From contig JAURYZ010000167.1 of the NCBI GenBank assembly GCA_030653635.1, forward strand, positions 1 to 16,944: a DNA stretch of 16,944 nucleotides, in the 5' to 3' direction. The notes beneath the pieces were generated by a model, which was not told the origin of the DNA, made no database searches, and saw nothing but the letters and a program-made list of their open reading frames with translations. The stretch is from Coriobacteriia bacterium (GTDB taxonomy: Bacteria > Actinomycetota > Coriobacteriia > Anaerosomatales > JAHIQC01). The translations under genes were made by a program, and so were the position numbers. Of this stretch, positions 13,985-16,944 are shown one piece after another. The stretch's first letter is position 1. Each line of letters begins with the position of its first letter.

Positions 13985-15694
13985 ATGCCTGAGGCCATCC
14001 AGTACGTCCGGGAACTCGCAGACCGAATAGGTCCGCGACCAGCCACGACCGACGCTGAGGCCGAAGCGGCCGATTACATCCAAGATGTGTTCACTGCGCG
14101 AGGGTTGGACGTCGAGCGCCAAGAGTTCGTGTGCCCGCGCACCTATTCGTGGTCCTACGTGCTCTACCACCTGCTCACACTCGGGGCAGTCGGGAGCGTG
14201 TTTTGGCCGTTCATGCGTTGGCCGGCCTTCGCCATCGCGGCACTCTCAGCGTTTCTCATGTGGACGGATCTCGATACGCGCTTCGGCCTATCGAACATCA
14301 TGCCTAAGGGTCCGAGCCAGAACATCATCGCTCGCCGCATCCCCAAGACCCGCCGCAATGAACGAGCGACGCGCATCGTGGTCGTGGCCCATTACGACTC
14401 GGCGCGCTCGTCGGTCGCGTTTTCGCCCGGAATGGTCAAGAACTTCGCACTCACGTTCGGCTTCATGAAGTGGTGCACATTCCTAGCACCTGTCGTACTA
14501 CTGGCCAACGCCCTGCCGATAGCGCGCAAGGCAGACCCCTATCTCTGGTATGGCGCCATCGCCGTCGTTGCGTATCTGGTGATACCGCTCGTTATCAACA
14601 TCCATCGCGAGCTGTTCATGCAGCACGTGGACGGAGCCAATGACAACGCCTCGGGCGTCGCCGCGATGCTCGGCGTCATGGAAGCTGTGGTACCGGAGCC
14701 GGAGGGTGGCATCCTGATGTCCACGCAGCCGATCCGTGGCTTCACCGATGCGTTTGAGCCGGTCGCGAGCCACCAGCCCAGTTCGCTTCCCGACGACTTT
14801 CGATGGGCGGACGCACCTTCATCGCACCGGCAGCCCAGGCTCGATCTGGACACGGTCGATTTCGAGCCGCTCGGCTTCGCACCCGTAGTGGCCGACGATG
14901 ACGATGCCGCTGCGCTCATGCCCGATGAGGACCCCCGTCCGCGACGCAGCGCCCCTGCTGCCGAGAAGCCCAAGCGCGGCCTGTTCGGTCGCGGCAAGTC
15001 CAAGTCCGGGCCCGAGGGCAAGCCCAAGCGCGGCGACGGCGTCGGCAACTGGCTTGGCGTGGACAATGACTTCGACGCGCGCCAAGAGGGCCGCAAGATC
15101 GGCTCTTGGGATGGATTCGAAGGCGAGGAGGACGAAGGCTGGGGCGATAAGGGGGGTTCGGCCGGTGGAGATTTCCTGGGCGATCCGGATTATGCGGCCG
15201 ACGAGGCCTCACGCATCCGCTGGCGCGTGACCGAGCACGTGGACCGCAGCCTGGCTGAAAAAGAAGTCTGGTTTGTGGCCACCGGCGCCGAAGAGGTCGG
15301 CACCTACGGCATGCAGGCGCTTTTGAAGGACTACGCAGACGAGCTCAAGGGCGCGCTCATCATCAACATCGACGGGGTCGGCTCGGGCAAGCTGCACTGG
15401 ATAACGGCCGAGGGCATGGCCCGTAGCTACAAGAGTACTCCTCGGCTTATGAGCACCGCGAAACGAGTGGCGCGCGACCTAGGGTTGCCGGTCACGGCCA
15501 AGCGCTACAAGGGGCTTTCGACCGATGCGACGCCCGCGCTCGCGCGTGGGTTCAAGGCCATGAGTGTGATGGCGTTCGATATCAACGACCGCATCCCCAA
15601 CTGGCACTGGAAGACCGACACCGCCGACACCATCGATGAGGCGACGCTCGAGCGCGCGGTGGAGTTTGTTACGGGGCTCGTGCGGGAACTGTAG
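13985..15694 (+). CDS. Membrane M28-family metallopeptidase with large low-complexity insertion
   Basis: GGAGG four bases before the ATG fixes the start; 569 residues. The M28 di-zinc site is complete: H136 and D138 (VVAHYDSA), D220 (GANDNASG), catalytic E436 and ligand E437 (ATGAEEVG), D463 (NIDGVG) and H541 (WHWKTDT). Four likely membrane helices lie inside or before the catalytic core (about 58-76, 79-94, 153-177, 186-206). Between D220 and E436 there is an insertion of about 190 residues (about 237-425) rich in Asp, Glu, Lys, Gly and Pro (EKPKRGLFGRGKSKSG, GEEDEGWGDKGG), probably disordered. Family members cleave N-terminal or C-terminal residues from peptides. The substrate here is unknown. 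A short GC hairpin (13938-13957) precedes the ribosome binding site. Confidence 0.88.
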   Translation: MPEAIQYVRELADRIGPRPATTDAEAEAADYIQDVFTARGLDVERQEFVCPRTYSWSYVLYHLLTLGAVGSVFWPFMRWPAFAIAALSAFLMWTDLDTRFGLSNIMPKGPSQNIIARRIPKTRRNERATRIVVVAHYDSARSSVAFSPGMVKNFALTFGFMKWCTFLAPVVLLANALPIARKADPYLWYGAIAVVAYLVIPLVINIHRELFMQHVDGANDNASGVAAMLGVMEAVVPEPEGGILMSTQPIRGFTDAFEPVASHQPSSLPDDFRWADAPSSHRQPRLDLDTVDFEPLGFAPVVADDDDAAALMPDEDPRPRRSAPAAEKPKRGLFGRGKSKSGPEGKPKRGDGVGNWLGVDNDFDARQEGRKIGSWDGFEGEEDEGWGDKGGSAGGDFLGDPDYAADEASRIRWRVTEHVDRSLAEKEVWFVATGAEEVGTYGMQALLKDYADELKGALIINIDGVGSGKLHWITAEGMARSYKSTPRLMSTAKRVARDLGLPVTAKRYKGLSTDATPALARGFKAMSVMAFDINDRIPNWHWKTDTADTIDEATLERAVEFVTGLVREL

Positions 15695-15704
15695 TGAAGC
15701 GGGA

Positions 15705-15731
15705 GAGCGAGTCGCTGTGGGCTACTCGCTC
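15705..15731. terminator. Hairpin between convergent M28 and membrane-protein genes
   Basis: GAGCGAGT (15705-15712) pairs exactly with ACTCGCTC (15724-15731) around an 11-base loop. It lies ten bases after the M28 stop and overlaps the last codons of the opposite gene. The T-run is short (GGGGCTTTC on the plus side), so it is a modest bidirectional terminator candidate. Confidence 0.45.
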
Positions 15732-16375
15732 GGGGCTTTCGCATCCGGAATCGACTCAGGGTCCAGCCGCGTGAAGCGCTTGACCGCGAACGCATCGGCG
15801 TAGAACGACAGCAGCGTGCCAAGCACGGTGAACACCGTCGCGACCCAAAACACCGGCAACATGAACGTCGAGTTCTGCAGCGCCACCACCACGAACGCGA
15901 ACACGATGAATCCGAGGTGCAGCAGGCCTGAGCCCGTCTTGGTCAGGCGCCCCTCGGTCATGTAGGAGGGTCCTCGGATGCCAGCGACCGTCATCACGAC
16001 AACGGCGACCTGGATGAGCCCTGCCAAAGCGAGATAGGCCGCGAGCCCCGTGGCCATGGAGCGCGCAAGCGCGCCGACCGCCAGCCCCGCCAGAAGCATG
16101 CTGGCGCTGACCGCCATAAGCCCCACGCGCGAGAACAACCGCTTGGGCACGCAAAGCCCCATGACGATTACGAGCAGCACAATCTGAGGCGCTGCGATGG
16201 AGTTCATGGTGCCGATGAACGACTGGTAGCCAGGCCCCTGATCCCAGCCCGGAGTGCTTCTCTGAGCCAACCACACATAGACCGTGCCAAGAAAGCTCTG
16301 AAGCCCCACCCCGCCCAAGAGAATCACAGTGATGACGGTGAGTGTGAAGTCCCAGCCTCTACGAGCTGCAGGCAT
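15722..16375 (-). CDS. Six-helix membrane protein linked to the cytochrome c assembly gene
   Basis: The ATG at 16375 begins two bases after the ccsA-like stop, which argues for an operon. The longer frame reaching 16795 overlaps the ccsA-like gene and reads as nonsense, so it was rejected. The 217 residues contain about six hydrophobic helices (for example FTLTVITVILLGGVGLQSFL, IVLLVIVMGLCV, GFIVFAFVVVALQNSTFMLP) and a polar C-terminal tail. I cannot assign a family with confidence: it is not an obvious ResB/CcsB or CcdA. No heme-binding CxxCH is present. Position suggests a role in cytochrome c maturation or in a neighbouring respiratory complex. Confidence 0.7.
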   Translation of the reverse strand: MPAARRGWDFTLTVITVILLGGVGLQSFLGTVYVWLAQRSTPGWDQGPGYQSFIGTMNSIAAPQIVLLVIVMGLCVPKRLFSRVGLMAVSASMLLAGLAVGALARSMATGLAAYLALAGLIQVAVVVMTVAGIRGPSYMTEGRLTKTGSGLLHLGFIVFAFVVVALQNSTFMLPVFWVATVFTVLGTLLSFYADAFAVKRFTRLDPESIPDAKAPSE

Positions 16376-16377
16376 GC

Positions 16378-16944
16378 TCACAGCATCACCCCCGACATCG
16401 CCGAGGCGTAGCTGTGCGCACCGGGAACGATATAGGTCGCAAGATATGTGAGAACGAGCACGAAAAACGAGAGGATTGCGAGAGCGGCGACCCACTTCCA
16501 CATTCCTTTGCGGCGCAGGTACAGGCGGCCGTGAAGGTACGCGGTGTACAGGAACCACATCATGATCGACATGTTGACCTTGCCGCTCCACCACCACGAC
16601 TCGCCCTGCCAGGCAAGAATCGCCCACGGGAAGCCGAGCAACATGCCAAACGTGAGCGGCAAGTAGCCTAGGCGCGCCCAGCGATATGCGGTGGACTCGT
16701 AGCCGCTGAACCGGGTCTGCAGCATCTTGATCGTGGCGACGAAAGAGACCGCGAAGGCCCCGTAGCCAAAGAACAGCAGCGGGGGGTGCACCCACATGTA
16801 CCAGCTGTTGTAATAGTACTGGCGCGATGCCTCCATGCCTTGATATGCGCCCTGAATGGCCTGTGGCACTCCCGATCCGAGCGCCTGCAGGTATCCCATG
16901 TACTGGCCGAGGAACTGCGGCAAAGGTTCGGTGAACGGCCGGCC
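16378..16944 (-). CDS. ccsA: CcsA-like cytochrome c assembly protein, C-terminal part (partial at right edge)
   Basis: The frame is open through the right edge, so the N-terminus lies outside; a TTG at 16923 is not a convincing start. The visible 188 residues carry CcsA/CcmF-family hallmarks: the first heme-ligand region MWVHPPLLFFGYGAFAVSF (H53 of the visible part), the Trp-rich segment (AWQGESWWWSGKV, 111-123) followed by MMWFLYTAYLHGR (H138), and the end VPGAHSYA (H177), which matches the CcsA C-terminus. CcsA with CcsB exports heme and ligates it to apocytochromes c outside the membrane. The Trp-rich motif departs from the standard WGxxWxWDPKE: there is one extra residue and DPKE is replaced by SGKV. 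It could be a specialised paralogue, and the gene symbol is assigned by family resemblance only. Confidence 0.8.
   Translation of the reverse strand, partial: GRPFTEPLPQFLGQYMGYLQALGSGVPQAIQGAYQGMEASRQYYYNSWYMWVHPPLLFFGYGAFAVSFVATIKMLQTRFSGYESTAYRWARLGYLPLTFGMLLGFPWAILAWQGESWWWSGKVNMSIMMWFLYTAYLHGRLYLRRKGMWKWVAALAILSFFVLVLTYLATYIVPGAHSYASAMSGVML

Noticed and set aside
15722..16795. Long 357-codon minus-strand frame
   Set aside because: Its first 140 residues lie antisense-frame over the ccsA-like gene and are Arg/His-rich nonsense; the real protein starts at the ATG at 16375.
1..16944. CRISPR arrays, rRNA, tRNA and insertion sequences
   Set aside because: No regularly spaced repeats, no rRNA or tRNA segments and no transposase frames or terminal repeats were seen on either strand.

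Overview
The window comes from a GC-rich, Gram-positive-type chromosome, most likely an anaerobic or facultative actinobacterium. The clues are an overlapping pair of PafB/PafC-type WYL regulators, a 6C-type small RNA (a class known from actinobacteria), GTG/TTG starts, extended -10 and leaderless promoters, and lipobox proteins. A hybrid-cluster protein with an anaerobe-type cysteine pattern and a CcsA-type cytochrome c assembly protein suggest anaerobic respiration. My best guess is a lineage near Coriobacteriia. That is inference from gene content, not from a marker gene.

Layout. 1-2890 is an accessory island: the tail of an unknown protein, an N-terminally truncated RHS 'tip' with a unique C-terminal domain, a lipoprotein whose start overlaps the RHS stop, an inverted repeat, and a truncated addiction-module antitoxin. 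2941-4058 holds a two-gene module (helix-turn-helix/nucleotidyltransferase fusion plus a 72-residue basic protein) with an apparently leaderless promoter and a perfect 15-bp hairpin at its end. 4045-5962 (minus) encodes pafB and pafC. 6050-6150 (minus) encodes a roughly 100-nt 6C-like RNA just upstream of pafB. 6302-8832 (plus) encodes a GAF-PAS histidine-kinase-like protein that has lost its phospho-acceptor His, and a single-pass membrane coiled-coil protein.

8918-12750 is a nitrosative-stress cluster. A Crp/Fnr-type regulator (minus) diverges from ygbA, a ferredoxin fused to a Cys4 tail, hcp (all hybrid-cluster ligands present) and a small membrane-anchored cytochrome-like protein. The divergent region carries TTGAC-N4-GTCAA, and the regulator's recognition helix has the E-x-x-S-R signature that fits such a site. 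This is likely a self-contained NO/hydroxylamine detoxification regulon.

12763-15694 has a lipoprotein serpin (minus) diverging from a multi-pass M28 metallopeptidase with a roughly 190-residue low-complexity insertion. 15722-16944 (minus) encodes a six-helix membrane protein and the C-terminal part of a CcsA-like cytochrome c assembly protein with a divergent tryptophan-rich motif.

The least familiar pieces are the HTH-nucleotidyltransferase module, the RHS C-terminal domain with its coupled lipoprotein, the degenerate kinase, and the adjacency of a 6C RNA and PafBC, both of which have been tied to DNA-damage responses.
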